Positions 1 through 12,249 of a stretch of DNA of 64,000 nucleotides are shown piece after piece; position 1 is the first letter of the stretch; each line of letters begins with the position of its first letter. The stretch covers positions 5,201,217 through 5,265,216 of the forward strand of contig JAQFVV010006272.1 in assembly GCA_028023455.1 (NCBI GenBank). Reading direction: 5' to 3'. Below the pieces are notes generated by a model. That model worked only from the letters and a program-made list of their open reading frames with translations. It was not told where the DNA came from and made no database searches. The translations under genes and the position numbers were made by a program. The DNA is from Epiperipatus broadwayi. Lineage: Eukaryota; Onychophora; Udeonychophora; Euonychophora; Peripatidae.

Positions 1-659
1 ACCATTACCCCAGATATGATCCAGCATTTCCCTGTAATGTTACAATATATACACAGCACTCCTTCACTTTACTTTAGAGAACTACGTTTGTTTCTTTCAA
101 ATCATGTAGTCTTTAAGATAGCTAGGTGATTTCTAAAATCTTTGAGATTTATACCTATCTATTTTAAGGTTACTTTCCTCAACTATGATTGCTTCCATTG
201 TATATTTATCATTTGTGCATCCTGTGTTTAATTCTTCTCTTTCTACTTCAGATATTTGGTCAGTTTTCTTTCCTTCACTAAACTCCTGACTTAGTCCTAT
301 ATAAGTGGTAAATAATTTGTTACTCACTGCTTTTATATGGTGAATTGTGTGCCCATTTCTGATACTATGAATACAATTTTGTTTGAAAGTATTTTCATTA
401 TTATGCCTGGTATCCACATTTTTCTAAAGGGAATCTCTGACCTAAATGTTTTGTTCCACTGTGAATTCTTTGCATTTATCTGTTACAGTTTTTATAGAAT
501 CAAGTTATGGATATAATAGTGATAGTTTGTTTTTTAGTTTCTGATCTAGTAACTTTTCTGCTGGTGAAATCCTTGTTGATGCTACTAGTGTAGAGTTCTG
601 GTATAGCATTACTGTCTGCAGAATTTCTTGGATTTGCAGAGACTTAGACTTGTTGAGAG

Positions 660-1190
660 CTTACTTTAGTTAATGTAGAGCCTGTTTTTGGCTAGTCCAT
701 TTGGCTCTGAATGGTAAGATGGAGTACAATGTGTTTGATACCCGACTCATTCATAAAGTATTTAAATTGTTCTGAGATGAATCCAGAAATATTATCTATT
801 ACTACTTTTTCTGAGGTTCCATGGAAAGAAAAAATCTGTTTAAGAGTTAATATTGTTTCATTGGGCCCTGTATTTTAACCAGTCTATATTCTATCCAGTT
901 AGAATATGAATCAATCATAATTAAAAATAGATGTCCTTTGAAGAAACCTGCACGATCCATGTGGACTTGTTACTATGGTTTAGTTGTGATTAGTCATAAA
1001 ATATATGTTCATGATTTCTAGTTTCAATTTGGTAATTTACACATGCTTTTACAATGTTTTGAATGTCTTTATCTATTACTGGCACCATATATAAGAATAT
1101 GCCAAAGCCTTGACTCATACAGTCCCTGGATGTCTAGCTGGGTGACCTTGAATTGGTATGATCACTTGATCATCTAGTAATATGTAACCC
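660..1190 (-). pseudogene. gypsy integrase remnant (zinc region and DDE core)
   Basis: Around 1180-1040 minus, a run GHPARHPGTV followed by KALAYSYIW resembles the integrase H2C2 zinc-finger region of gypsy elements. Around 970-680 the frame reads VHMDRAGFFKGHLFLIMIDS, then a WIEY segment, then a second acidic position in a VIDNISGF context. This matches the first two acidic positions of the DDE core. The third part decays into stops (near 690). The open frame at 417-133 could be the polyprotein tail but is unrecognisable. Inserting element DNA was its ancestral role. Confidence 0.68.
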
Positions 1191-1419
1191 TTCTTTATTG
1201 TCATTTGGTCTCATAATTTCCAGAATGTCACTGGGAGATTTCTAAATCATTTCTTTGGCCATCCATTGCATATCCAATTATGTAGAAGTTTATATTCATC
1301 ACCTGTTTTAATCCATTTTGCTACCATCTCTCTTATGTATCTATATAATTTATGGAAACCTGTCCTGATATATTTTTTTTGTTATCATCTGGTATTCAAG
1401 ATAATGTATCAGCATATCT

Positions 1420-2530
1420 TAGAAGACTGCCTTTTCTGTATTCAAGGGTATAATCATATCTGGATAACATTTCAATCTAAAATAGCATGTGTGGACTCAA
1501 GTGATCAGTTAATTGTTTTTATCTGGAAAAAAATTCCCAGCAATGGTTTATGGTCAGTGATAACTGTAAAACAATTTTCCATATAGATACTGGTGGAAAT
1601 TTTTGAACCGAAGAATTACTGTTAAGGCTTCTTTATCTATTTGTCCATAATTTCATTCAGTCCTTGACAATGTTCTTGAAGCATAAGCTATGGATCATTT
1701 GCCTTCTGTGGAGTGATTTATTACTGCTTCCATTCTGTACTTTGATGCATCAGTTGTTATGATTACCTGAATACTGCTATTACAGTTTATTGATAGGTCA
1801 TCTGATGTCAGCAAACTTTTTGTTTTGATGAATGCATCTTCATGGATTCTGTCCCAGATCCACTTCCAATTTTTCTCTAATACCTCATATAACTCCCTAG
1901 TTATATGGGATTTTCCTTTAAAAAAACCTTCAAAATAATTCCAAGGTGTTTTCACATTTTTAGTGGCTTGTATCTTTTCAGGCATTGGTTTTTTTACCAC
2001 TACTAGATATTATATGTCTTAGAAATTTAATTTCTGAAGTATTCCAGATACATTTTTCTTCATTTAATCTGACTCCTAATTTTTCAAGCTTCTCACAAAC
2101 TTCATGAACCTTACTCTGAAGTTTTCTCTCTGAGTTGACCATTATTAAAATATCATCAAAGTAAAATATCATGCCTTCCATCCCTAAGAGTAGTTAGTTT
2201 ATGTTTGATTAAAAAATATTTGGAGTAGTATTAATATTGAATGGCAATTGGTTGTATTTGAATAGACCAAAAAATATAATCAGTGTTAAAATCTCTGCTG
2301 ACATTTTTGTTACCTGTATTTGGTGGAATGTGTTGTTGAGATCTAATTTTGCATAATAAATAGCTCCCTCAAGTGTGCAAAGATTTCATGAACATTTAAA
2401 TACTGGATTATTTAGAGTTGAGTTGACTGTTATATACCACAGATATGAATTCTGCCTTCCAACTTAATAATGATTACTATAAGTGTAGCCCATTCCAAAT
2501 TTTCAGTGGGTGTTAATATCACTTTATTTG
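1420..2530 (-). pseudogene. gypsy reverse transcriptase and RNase H remnant
   Basis: The minus strand shows the RT sequence around KLDLNNTFHQIQV (near 2340) and the catalytic box YFDDILIMV just inside the open frame at 2181-1978. Next comes a linker with a WKW motif and an RNase H start TTDASKY near 1740. The RNase H end YDYTLEYRKGS near 1460 precedes a degenerate ADxLSR-like signature. These are the successive signatures of Ty3/gypsy pol. Frames shift between 2181-1978 and 2000-1695, and stops recur upstream, so it is non-functional. The protein would have copied element RNA into DNA in cytoplasmic particles. Confidence 0.78.
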
Positions 2531-3183
2531 TTAATTTTTCCAGTTCACTCTCCAGTTTTGTTCATTGAACATGTGGTACCTTCCATAGTTTACACAGCAT
2601 ATTTTGCATTCTCTTTCAGTTGCATTTTGACTGTTTTTGTTCTGATTTGCCCTACTTCTTTTTTAAACAATGACAAAAATGCATTGCATATATCTTTTTT
2701 GATCATAATTTTTTTTACAGTAGTTATTTTAATACTTGTGGGCTTAAACCAGTTTTGACCAATTATAGGGTTTATTTTTCCCTACATAATGTATAATGGA
2801 AGATTGGCAATTTTACTATTTGTTTGAAGCAGAACAATAATTTTTTCAACTATTTCAATATGCTTCTTTTGCTATCAGTTTGTCAAAAGCTAGATCAGTG
2901 CTATTAATTAGTTTATATGTATTAATTGTTTTACCTTTTTAACCAAACTTGGAATCAATGAGTGTTTAAGATTTAAATTAATAGTTTTATTGCAATATTG
3001 CCTTCCAATCTTTATATGCCATTAAGAATATTCTAGAACTGCTGTCAATTTCCATGGCAAGAGGTCAGTCAAATATTTTAACTGTCAGCATTATTTGATC
3101 ATTATTTATGGATTTTTCATTTTTAATTTCTACTTGTTGGTTATTTCCGGTAACTCGTTTGTTGTATTTAAAAAAAAATACTC

Positions 3184-3283
3184 TTTTTTTTTCATGTGTC
3201 ATAGCATCGGCCGGGACACGAACCCGCAACCCGGGCAACTGCTTGTGAGGCAGTCGCGCTGACCTCTCGACCACCAATGTAAG
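3184..3283 (-). mobile_element. tRNA-derived SINE, copy 1, inserted in the gypsy relic
   Basis: The minus strand carries a tRNA-like head with an A box TGGTCGAGAGG (3273-3263) and a B box GGTTCGTGTCC (3224-3214). An anticodon arm ACTGC/GCAGT encloses the loop CTCACAA, so the head looks tRNA-Val(CAC)-like. It then runs through CGGCCGATGCTATGACA into an A-rich tail. Near-identical 17-base flanks, 3172-3188 and 3286-3302 (16 of 17 match, an A7-T-M-CTC-T5 pattern), look like a target-site duplication. The high GC stands out sharply. A functional tRNA is unlikely: the variable region is too long, the T stem has a mismatch, and the shared 3' segment recurs in copy 2. Confidence 0.78.
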
Positions 3284-3312
3284 ACAAAAAAATCCTCTTT
3301 TTGGTTATTTTT

Positions 3313-3639
3313 ACACATTTTTGCCAAGTGATCTATTTCCCCACAATTTTTACATTTTCATTTTCCCATATACATGTTCTAACTAAGTGTCCAGACTTTC
3401 CACATCTGTAACAATTGATTTCTTCAATTTTGTTTGATTCATTTATTTTAACAACATTTATTTGACATAATTCCATTATTGTTGCAATCTAAAACTGTAT
3501 ACATTGCTCCATAGTTGCTTTGTAGGTGAGATCCATTTTGATCAGTTTTATATATGAGGTAATCAACTGTCAATAGCTTTTCTTTTGATTTTCTCAAGCT
3601 TCCCATAAGACATGTTCCACAAAAATTGTTTTGCAGCAC
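3313..3639 (-). pseudogene. gypsy gag C-terminal part with two CCHC zinc knuckles
   Basis: The first part resembles the gag motif in which a Phe-Cys-Gly stretch is followed by a Lys-rich helix and a Leu-Leu-Thr segment (63-codon open frame at 3639-3448). Downstream lie two CX2CX4HX4C nucleocapsid knuckles, CYRCGKSGHLVRTC at 3413-3372 and CKNCGEIDHLAKMC at 3354-3313. The knuckles are in different frames (their starts are 59 bases apart), so a frameshift separates them. Paired knuckles bind genomic RNA in packaging and are common in Mag/K02A2.6-like gypsy elements. The product cannot be made intact. Confidence 0.72.
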
Positions 3640-4250
3640 TTTTTCAAAGTAATTTCCAAAAACACAGTCTTTTTCTAATTGTTGTAATTCAATATTGAAT
3701 TAGTGAGTTATCTCATCTCTATTTTGTCTATGATTCTAAAAATGGTGGTGTGCCACATGTTTAGTGGATTTGCAATTCTTCAGGTTTTTTAGGATTGCAT
3801 AGATGATTTGCTATTTGGATTATGTCTAGGTTTGCAAAATATAAAGAGTGGCAATTTTTATTCATCCTTTTCGATGTTGTTTATTAAAAAGTGTTTTTCC
3901 TATATGACTTGTAAAGAGAAGTCCCTCAATTCACATTAAATTCTCCAATATTAACCTGTGTCATAATTTAGATTAGTAACAGTGACACTTAATAATTTAC
4001 AAATTTCTGATTACTATTTTTCTGATATCTAAATAATTCTGATATCCTAATGGTTTGTCAACTAACCAATTGTTGTATATTGAGTTGCTGAATGCAAAAA
4101 ATGGCTGAGAGGTTATTCCAACAATCAAATAATACAGGGATTCTTAAATCTTTTAAATCTCTGAGACTCCTTTTGGAACTTCAGTGGGGAGCTGCACCGG
4201 GATCTTGATTCTTTTATTAGAAATATCCTGTTACCTTCTTCCTTGGCATT

Positions 4251-7200
4251 TGTACTCCCATTAGGCTACTTTAGCTTTTCTGCTGGATTTATTCTATTGC
4301 TTCTTCTTGGGACTTGAATTTAAGTCCGACTGCCTGATTTAGACTTGGGGGGAAGGATTTATAGTATGAGGCTATTGTTCTCTAAAATATATATTTAATT
4401 AATAAGTTTTCTAAGTTCCAAAGATAATCTTTAAATAGAAAAAATCCAATTATGGATGTAATTAATTAAAATTTGTAACTTTAATTCCCTAAGAAATATT
4501 TTAATTTGACAGATTAAAATTATTTTAACATATTAAACATACATTTTTTAAAAACCAAAATGTATATATAAAGCAGTTATCAGTAAAAAGAAAATTGCTA
4601 TGGTAAAGATTAAGTACTCTATTACCATCTATTGTAAACTTGAATTATTAGTAATTACTGGAAGACATTACAATTTCTTCCCTAGTTTAGATCATTTTGA
4701 GTTTTGTTTTATCAATGAAAATGTGGAATTCAAATGAAACCAGTTATATATCTAGTAATCACACTTTCATAGCTTTCAGCTTGAAATCACCAAAAATCTT
4801 AAGGTTTTAAATCCAAGCCAATATGCAGGTACACTTGTATAGATCTAATACTAGGCCAGTAATTATATATTTTAAAGGCTTCAGTTCTATTCTAACTAGT
4901 ATAAATGATGAAATTCTAACTGAATAAAAAGTATTTATTACTTTGATAAATTAAAAATTTTAAATCATACTTTAATACCAGTTAGTGCCTGGTGAAAATA
5001 GTACAAATTTTTTCATCCAAGATAAAATTGATTTTATTAGATGCACTAAAGTAAAATCAATAAAATTTCAACAGAGTGATTTGGATAATAATATTGGTTA
5101 AGTTATTTTATTGCATTTTATAATGTGTTAGAAATTACAGCTAAAATTTAATTTTGTGCTTATTTACAATAACAGCATTGTACATGCAAATTAACTTACA
5201 TATATAAAAATAGGGCAACTAGACAATAGAATATTTTAATCTAATGCTAATTCTTGATCATCATTAGTGACATTTTGTTATTGTTTGCTATATTGACATT
5301 GTATAAGAATCCAGTTTGGAGATATATTAAAAGAGGTTACTTACAAAACATTAACTAATGTAATAAAATATGATTGTGTGTATATATTGTATTGGTAGCG
5401 AGTAGCTCACATTACATATTTTTTCATTTAAAAATAAATGATCAAATTTATTGAAAAAGTAATAATTAAGGAGTGATTTTAAAATGCAGTTTTAAAAAAT
5501 AAAATAAAAAGATTGCTTATATTTTGATTTTAAAATATAATAAAACTATTTGTTAAAAAAGCAAGTGGGTCTAAAATAGAATCAGAAAAAAATTAAAACT
5601 CTTTTTCTCTCTCTCTCTTTGTAAAGAAAACTCCTTTTATAATGTATAAAATAAGCATATGTGAAATCAGATTAAAAATTAGTCTGCAAAAATAAAATGT
5701 TTGTAAAACTTTCAAAAATGTAATTAATTAGTTTATAAGATTTCAGATTGATAATAAAATCAAAATCAATAGTTGAATTAATTAAAAAATTATAAATTAT
5801 TTTATCTGGTCATTTAGATGAATCTGAGCAAATGATTAAGATAACCAGAAATGTAAAATTAAAGATCAAAATTAGAAATAGCAATAAGAAATGAAAACAA
5901 TAGTAGAGAAAAAAGTATATAATGTCACTCTCTCTATTGTTATTCAGACAGGGCTGCAGTTCAGATTATTATTCAGTTTGGATAGAATGCAAAATCCAGA
6001 CAACCAGAGATCCAGATATTCAGAAACTGTAAACACAGTAATAAGCCAGTCAATTACTGCTGTGGTCATCATCCATGCAAAAGATGCAGATCTAGCAACA
6101 TGCATTGCTAGACAACTTTAGAATGTTCAGCTGGGCTTCAGGCCCCAAAAACCCTCAACAAAAAGTAAATCAATGGAACCTTGCATGAACAAACACCAGA
6201 CAAATGCCTAGATTGTAAATAAAGGCTGCCATAAACTCTCACCCATTATCAACACAAAGCATAGAAAACAAGCCCTGGAACCATCAATGGAGACCAAAAA
6301 GTCAACTGATTGAAAACTGACAATCATGAAAACCTAGATAAAAATAATTTTAAATATATTCTGATCACAGTCTGACTCTTTATTTTAAATGAATGAACTT
6401 TAATTAACAAGCTATTACAACTATATCCTAAAGTCATTTATATTTTTCTTATGTAAAATTTTATTGTGTTATTTTATATTATATGAAATATATGTATGCA
6501 TCAATAATCAAATATTAATGTTTGCCTTAATTGTTATTTTGTCTATTTTCTCTTTCTCTCTTGTCACTGCATCACCAGTAAATTAGAGTAGAGTTATTTT
6601 ATGGGTTAAGTAAATATGCTGGACCCTGGGACAAAGTGTGAGCTAGTTATGGGATATTTGAGGTGCTGGATTGTATCTGTCATCCAGGAATGTTGACTAT
6701 ATAACCTGTGGTTAGCTGGCACCTGAGGTTAAGCCTCAAAACAAATAAAATGCTTTGGATGGCAGGGGTTTGAATCTAGCAGTCAAAGCAGGCCCAGTCT
6801 GGAAATATGATCATGTTATGTTTTGCATAGCTTGATCTGACCATGGGTATCATTGATGGCTTGTGCTATTGATAGTATTCTAACCTCTGCTTGAAGGGCT
6901 GGTCCATTCCTGTGTTTTTAAAAGTATTATACACAGAGTTTAAACTTAGTTAAATCTCATGAGAATAAATACTAATGTCTCTTTCTATTAATGAAGCAGT
7001 TCAATGTATATATATATTTCTAAGAGATGTTCGTATGCTCGTAGGAAAGAAGTTTGCTGATGCAACAACTATTTTCTTCAATGACAGCATAAAAATACTT
7101 TCAAATAAGTATTGAGCTATGTTATTCTATTTAGAAATTAATACAATATATAATCTAGAAAGACAAGCCATTGACAAAATAATCAAATGGTTAATTGCTC

Positions 7201-10200
7201 AAGAGTTCATAAGTTTGAGCACAAAAGTGGTAGAGGTGAAAATGCGAGCCATGAATATTCAACTCCAGAGTTAACCATTCTATCCCTGCACAAAACCACA
7301 CAAATCAAAATCATTAATTATAAAATATTTTAAAAACAAATGTTTATTTTTAAAAATTAGTACACAGTTTTCAATATAGTTAATAACATAATGGAGAAAT
7401 TAGAATTGGGTGAAAGATAATAAATATATGAAGATAACAAATGTGTAATTTTGTTTTAATAAAAGCAATAATTCTAATGTTAAAATTATTAATTAAATTT
7501 TAAAAAACTTTTTGATTTGTCTGATAGAATTATTAGCTTTTTCGTTGAAGTTGGAATTTATAAAGAGATTATAAAGCAAGATGGTTATTACCTTTTTTCT
7601 GTTTTTATTTAATCTTCAAACATAATCTGTCATAATTCTATTACATTTAAGAATATGCTGGTAATTTCATTAAATCTAAGAATATGCCAACTCAATTTTA
7701 CTTTCTTCAACCAGTATTATTATTAATAGTATGTCAATATTTTTACCTCTTGCACCCAATAATCATCTTTTATTTTCACCTATATCTATATTACAACAGA
7801 ATTTAAAAACAACTGCTTAATTGTTCAAACCTTTGCTTCATACAAAGTTTTACTCCAAAAAAGTGTGTAGCAATGATTTCTAAATTCGTAATTCAACGAA
7901 GTACAAAATAATTATACCTTTTAGTAAAATTGTTTATTCAATTCAACTCTCATTTTGACTGTGTTATACTTCTGACAAAATAATTTGATTAACATTTGAA
8001 ATGATTTCACTCCCAAGTTTCTTATAAGTTAATATTTTAATTAAAAAAATTATTGCATTTTCAAATCCATAATAAATAATATTATCTAAAATGTTTTTCA
8101 GGCTTTAAATATCATTTTTTGAATGTATATGAACTTCAAAAAATATTAATTCTACAGCAATCTTCATACCTCTTATCATTTGGTTGGGTATTTTTATCAG
8201 AGAAATCAATTAATACAGAAGTTAAATCCTTTTTATTTAGATATATAAGTTCATTTTTAATTTCCTTTTGGTAGATAAATAATTTGCCATTATTTCTTAA
8301 ATATTTATAATAATATTTTAGATAATAATAACTTTTTCTCTTCTATGGAAGCAAAAACACTATATTAATATTTTTTCAATTGCAATATTTTTATTAAAGA
8401 TTAAAAAGGATGAAACGTTTTTTATGCAGAAGTGAGTCTTATTCATAATAATAAATTCTATATGTATAAGGATTGCATTTAAAACAACAAAATATAATTG
8501 TGGGAGTGTTAATGATTTGTAATGTATATAAAAATGTCTACCACTAAAATGCTTAAATACTGCTAAAACAGATAATAAAAGATTTTGGATGTGTAAGAAA
8601 TATTAGTTGAAAAAAGATATGAAAAATTATTTATCAATTTGAATAATATAAAACATTCACTAGGGTTTGTTAGAGAAAATGTTATTAAACATGGAAGAAT
8701 AGAGTTCATATTACCTTTCATTACAAAAAGATATCATTGAAAAAATGAATAGTACGATGAAGACAGATAGATAAAGAATGAATGAATTAGAAAAGTATAT
8801 AACAGAAACTAGTATAGAACTAAAATTTTTAGATGTGAATTGTAACCAAATTAAACAAATGAAAGATGATACTATATAAGAATGAAATATATGCTAAAAT
8901 GTAAAAGTTATCTAAATAGTAAGAAGTATGAGAGAAAAGATAAATATAAAATCATATTGATAGGTTAAATCATTAAAATATATGAGAACACTATAGCAGC
9001 TTACTTTTTCCACTCCTATGTTACCAAAGTAAACTTTAGTAATTAATAGATGCCAGATAATAATACTAAATAAATTCCTATTCAATGCTTTTCTATTTAA
9101 TATCCCAGATTATTTTCTAGCCTAATGTTTTTATCAGTGGTGAGATAGGTAAATGATGGCTAGAAAAAAGATGCAGATTATTGGGAGTTAGTTATTTTAT
9201 GATAATATGAAGGAAAATTTACATTCTTTATTTACAGTTCAAATATAGAGTATCAGCATTAAGAAAATATATTAATAAATGAAATAAAAAAAAATTTGTT
9301 TTGCAAACCATGCAAAGAAAATGTAGAAATATTAGCCAATTATGATTAGAATGTAGACATTTATAAAAGATTGAAATAATGAAATTATAAAAAAATACAT
9401 ATAAAGTAAATGAATCCATAAATGAGGGGAGGGAAGTGGTTTTTATGTTAGGATTGAATAATGATAAGGATGGCATTAAGACTAAAGTTATTTAATAGAT
9501 AAAAATAATTTCAAAATGGGATAAAGAATGAATAACTTTGAAGTTTTAGAGATTATCTAGATTAAAGAATGGTTTTAAAAAAAGAAGACCCATAACTTAA
9601 ATACTAAAAAGCTATATTTTGTTATAGCACAAAAAACTGTTTAACTGTATTATACAAAGGATACAATAAATACAGTAGGCTATTTTATTTTTTACAAAAT
9701 ATAAAATTAATAGATAGAGAAATTATTTTTATATATTTCTATAATAAATGTGTAGAGAACAAATTTAGAAGTGCATTATTGAGGGAAGTGGAAAAATAAT
9801 AAAAAGTTAGAGAAGAAAAAGTAGATTTATGAAAAATTAATGTGAATTCAAAAATAGTTTAAGCTTATAAATAAATATATATATAATATGAAAGGATATA
9901 TAATAATATTATGGAGCTTGTTTTTATTTGATGCAATAATAGGAGAGAAGGATTAAATAAAAAAATAAAAAAAAGTTACAAAAATGGGATAAGAATTAGG
10001 ACTACATATATGGTTATATAATAATGAGAGTGAAAATTGAGTGAAAATATTTTTTTAAATTTTTGTTTAGGTTTTTATGACAAAAATAAGCAATATCAGT
10101 ATAGAATATTGAAATTAATTAAACAATTTTTATTAAAATGAGATAAGTAATAAAAAAGAATCCATTCTTGCTGAAAGAATAATGTGATGATTGTAGATTG

Positions 10201-10435
10201 GAAGAGATTATTAGGGGAGAGAAGTAGGGTGTGATTAGGAAATGTTTAATATTTTTGGACAAATGGCTTATTCATAAAAATTTCAGAATTTGTCTTAAAA
10301 GAAAAAAAACATTTTTATCAAATCATAAAAAATAAATTAATAAAGTTATATGTTGCTTTGTTTTTGTAATTTATTTTATAAGCTAAAATTAACATTAATT
10401 ATGAGTGTATACATTTATCTTGATGGATATCTTAC
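4251..10435. other. AT-rich intron/flank with a few GC-richer unrecognised patches
   Basis: No coding exon is recognised. Most is near-random AT-rich sequence. Two GC-richer patches stand out. In the first, 5930-6300, a 76-codon open frame (5891-6121) probably reflects composition only. The second, 6590-6930, contains a TGGTTAGCTGG and GGTTTGAATCT pair that could be worn pol III A and B boxes. If the kinase gene continues downstream on the minus strand, this is its intron 3' of the 10436-10565 exon. The 82-codon ORF at 9476-9228 is low-complexity and not supported. Confidence 0.5.
7225..7300 (-). repeat. possible degenerate tRNA-like/SINE relic
   Basis: The minus strand reads GATAGAATGGTTAACTC, like a shortened A-box region. 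About 30 bases later GGCTCGCATTTTCACC is followed by TCTACCA, which resembles a B box and acceptor stem in which several C residues have decayed to T. The patch is GC-richer than its surroundings. No second copy was found, and the match could be coincidental. Confidence 0.28.
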
Positions 10436-10565
10436 CTAGTAACAGCTGATGTTTTTGCATTAAAAATTGTTTTTCTAAACAAGCTATTTTCTTTCTATGT
10501 TCGTCACTCAATTTCTTCATGGATAGCATATATTCATTATTTAATTTTTCAAAAAAATTGCGTTC
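10436..10565 (-). CDS. SLK: SLK/STK10-like kinase, PKK-domain exon D (internal)
   Basis: A 130-base exon bounded by an acceptor TATTTACAG and a donor GTAAGATATCC (minus strand). It opens in phase 0 and ends in phase 1. Its 43 codons begin ERNFFEKLNNEY, pass through MKKLSDEHRKKIACLE and end KQHQLLL-like (QKHQLLL). This matches the segment of SLK/STK10 kinases that precedes the conserved REAALWELEE block in animals. It is pure charged coiled coil. The PKK region mediates dimerisation and membrane/ERM-related targeting of these kinases, which phosphorylate ezrin-radixin-moesin proteins (family knowledge). The next exon would have to lie more than 10 kb away, at the window start or beyond. I saw no downstream exon. 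Confidence 0.87.
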
Positions 10566-11335
10566 CTGTAAATACACAATAATATTGTTTACATTTGCTA
10601 AGATATATTATTAACTATTACCTGCCTGTATATAATTATTATTATTATTATTATTTGCGAAATGTTTTTATTTCTGCTTCTATTTTTTTAATATATATAT
10701 ATATTTTAATCTTTAAAATTGTCTCACAACTTTTTTCTTCAAATAACACGTTCTTTAAGACGGCATTTCAATTTTTTTTTCTTTTCTTCTTTTACCTTCA
10801 TTACTTTCAAATAGAATTGCTATTAGTTTTTTTTTAATCTTAAGAACATTTTGAATAGTTTTTCTTAATTTTCAATAAATATCATTTGTTCAGTTATTAG
10901 TCTTTTATAATTCTTAATTTTGTTTATTCAATTAATTTGTTAAATCCACATCTAAAAATCATTCAGTTTCTTTTTTAAATAATCCAATATTTTTTGCTTT
11001 GTACAAACATACGCTTCAAATAAAACATTTCACTTGCCTCTAGTTTTATTTTCAATTTTTGGTTCTTTCTTCAAAATTTGTTTAGGCATTGCAATTATTT
11101 TTATTATTATTATTATTATTTTTGTCACATTTTCTCCGATATTTAAAAGCATAAAATTTTCACCATAATTTCCCTTTATTGATACTTACTATCTATCTAT
11201 TCATTAGCATTATTCTTATTCTTCTCCTTTACTTTTTTTGCATTTCTTCATATATTCATATATATTGCTTACAATAACTCCCCTCATATACACTTTGATG
11301 CAAAATTTTTTTTAGTATAATTCCTTTATTTTCCT

Positions 11336-11370
11336 GACAGTTTTGACTGTCCTGCAGTCTTCATCAGAGC
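11336..11370 (-). ncRNA. hammerhead-like motif in Penelope pLTR (degraded)
   Basis: The minus strand reads GCTCTGATGAAGACTGCAG and then GACAGTCAAAACTGTC. CTGATGA fits the first hammerhead core block. GACTG/CAGTC forms stem II after one extra A. The second core block reads AAAA instead of GAAA in this copy. The short stem III and the cleavage UC follow. Stem I pairing is poor. Published work (Cervera and de la Pena) reports type I hammerheads in Penelope pLTRs, which makes the position meaningful. This copy is probably inactive. Confidence 0.4.
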
Positions 11371-11438
11371 TACAATATTGAAGGATATAAACAAATAACC
11401 ATTACTTCATATACATATAAAAATATACATACATACAT

Positions 11439-12155
11439 ATGTATATCAAAAATATATACATATATAAGATGGCAAGTCTGAAATCGTTTTTGCATCACAA
11501 TGATAAATTATGTAAATATGATAGTGATAAAATTTTAAATATTGAACATTTTGCTAATGAACTTATAAAAGTTGGTTATGATAAAAAACAATTTCTACAT
11601 ACAGTAAATTCATTTAACAATAAGAAGAGGATTGGTAATGTAGTCTTGGATAACAAAAAGTGGATATCTATGCCATTTATAGATAACATTCAATCTAAAT
11701 TGATTAAGGATATATTTAAAGAAAAGTATAATATTTCATTTTTTGTTCCTCCTAATGTTAATAGATTAATTAATAATTCTAAGAGTATAATTCCTAAAAT
11801 GCAAAAAAGTAATATAATTTATCAGATTTTATGTAATAGAATAAATATCAGTGAATCGAACTGTTCTGTGGAAAAAAGATTAAAGGAGCATCAATTATTA
11901 TATAATCGGATTAAAAATACTGTAAATAGTTAATTTAATACAGCTTCAGTGTTCTTTGGCCATGAAAAAACTTGTAATTATAGGTTTACATTTGATATTA
12001 ACGAAATAAAAATATTAATGGAAGAAAGAAATCATAAAAAGAGGGAAATTAAAGAAGCCGTTTTAATAGATAAATTTAAAGATAATGTGTTAATAGGCAA
12101 GATGCAAATACGGCTATACACAGCTTATGGACATTTACATAATGTTAAAATTTAA
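11439..12155 (+). pseudogene. Penelope-like ORF 3' end, RT thumb to GIY-YIG region (copy 1)
   Basis: Two open frames, 11439-11933 and 11949-12155, are in the same frame and are separated by a TAA at 11931-11933. The protein has the pattern seen before Penelope endonucleases: WISMPFIDNIQSKLIKDIF, a YNISFF-PPNVNRLINNS stretch, then IIPKMQKSNIIYQI, where the GIY half of GIY-YIG should lie, and RLKEHQ, its arginine helix. The YIG half is deleted. After the stop come GHEKTCNYRFTFDINEIKI and NHKKREIKEAVLID, the conserved GIY-YIG C-terminal part. The polymerase core is absent (5' truncated). The intact enzyme would be a reverse transcriptase-endonuclease. Confidence 0.78.
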
Positions 12156-12249
12156 AATTCATTTATTGCTGACGAGGTTTACTATATAATTGAAAGCACT
12201 ACTAAGGAATTTAATATTTTTGTTTTACCATTATATTGTTTAAATTGTT

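Larger units (their letters stand above)
1..4250 (-). mobile_element. Ty3/gypsy-like LTR retrotransposon relic (gag-pol, decayed)
   Basis: Read on the minus strand, the domains appear in gypsy order: a gag segment and two zinc knuckles (3639-3313), a protease-like stretch (about 3060-3000), reverse transcriptase (about 2530-1978), RNase H (2000-1420), a histidine-cysteine zinc region (about 1180-1040) and integrase core (about 980-680). Many stops and frameshifts break the frames, so it is dead. A SINE is inserted between gag and protease. A purine-rich run followed by TGCTGTG near 45-75 (minus) could be the polypurine tract and LTR start, but no second LTR is in view. The 5' limit near 4250 is a guess based on where protein-like frames stop. 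The RT-RNase H-integrase order argues against copia. Confidence 0.8.

Noticed and set aside
1266-1586. 106-codon plus-strand ORF
   Set aside because: It is antisense to the RNase H-integrase part of the gypsy relic and has no domain.
3205-3285. Functional tRNA-Val gene (minus)
   Set aside because: A and B boxes and a CAC anticodon loop are present, but the variable region is too long, the T stem is mismatched, and the same 3' extension recurs in a second dispersed copy with target duplications. It is a SINE head.
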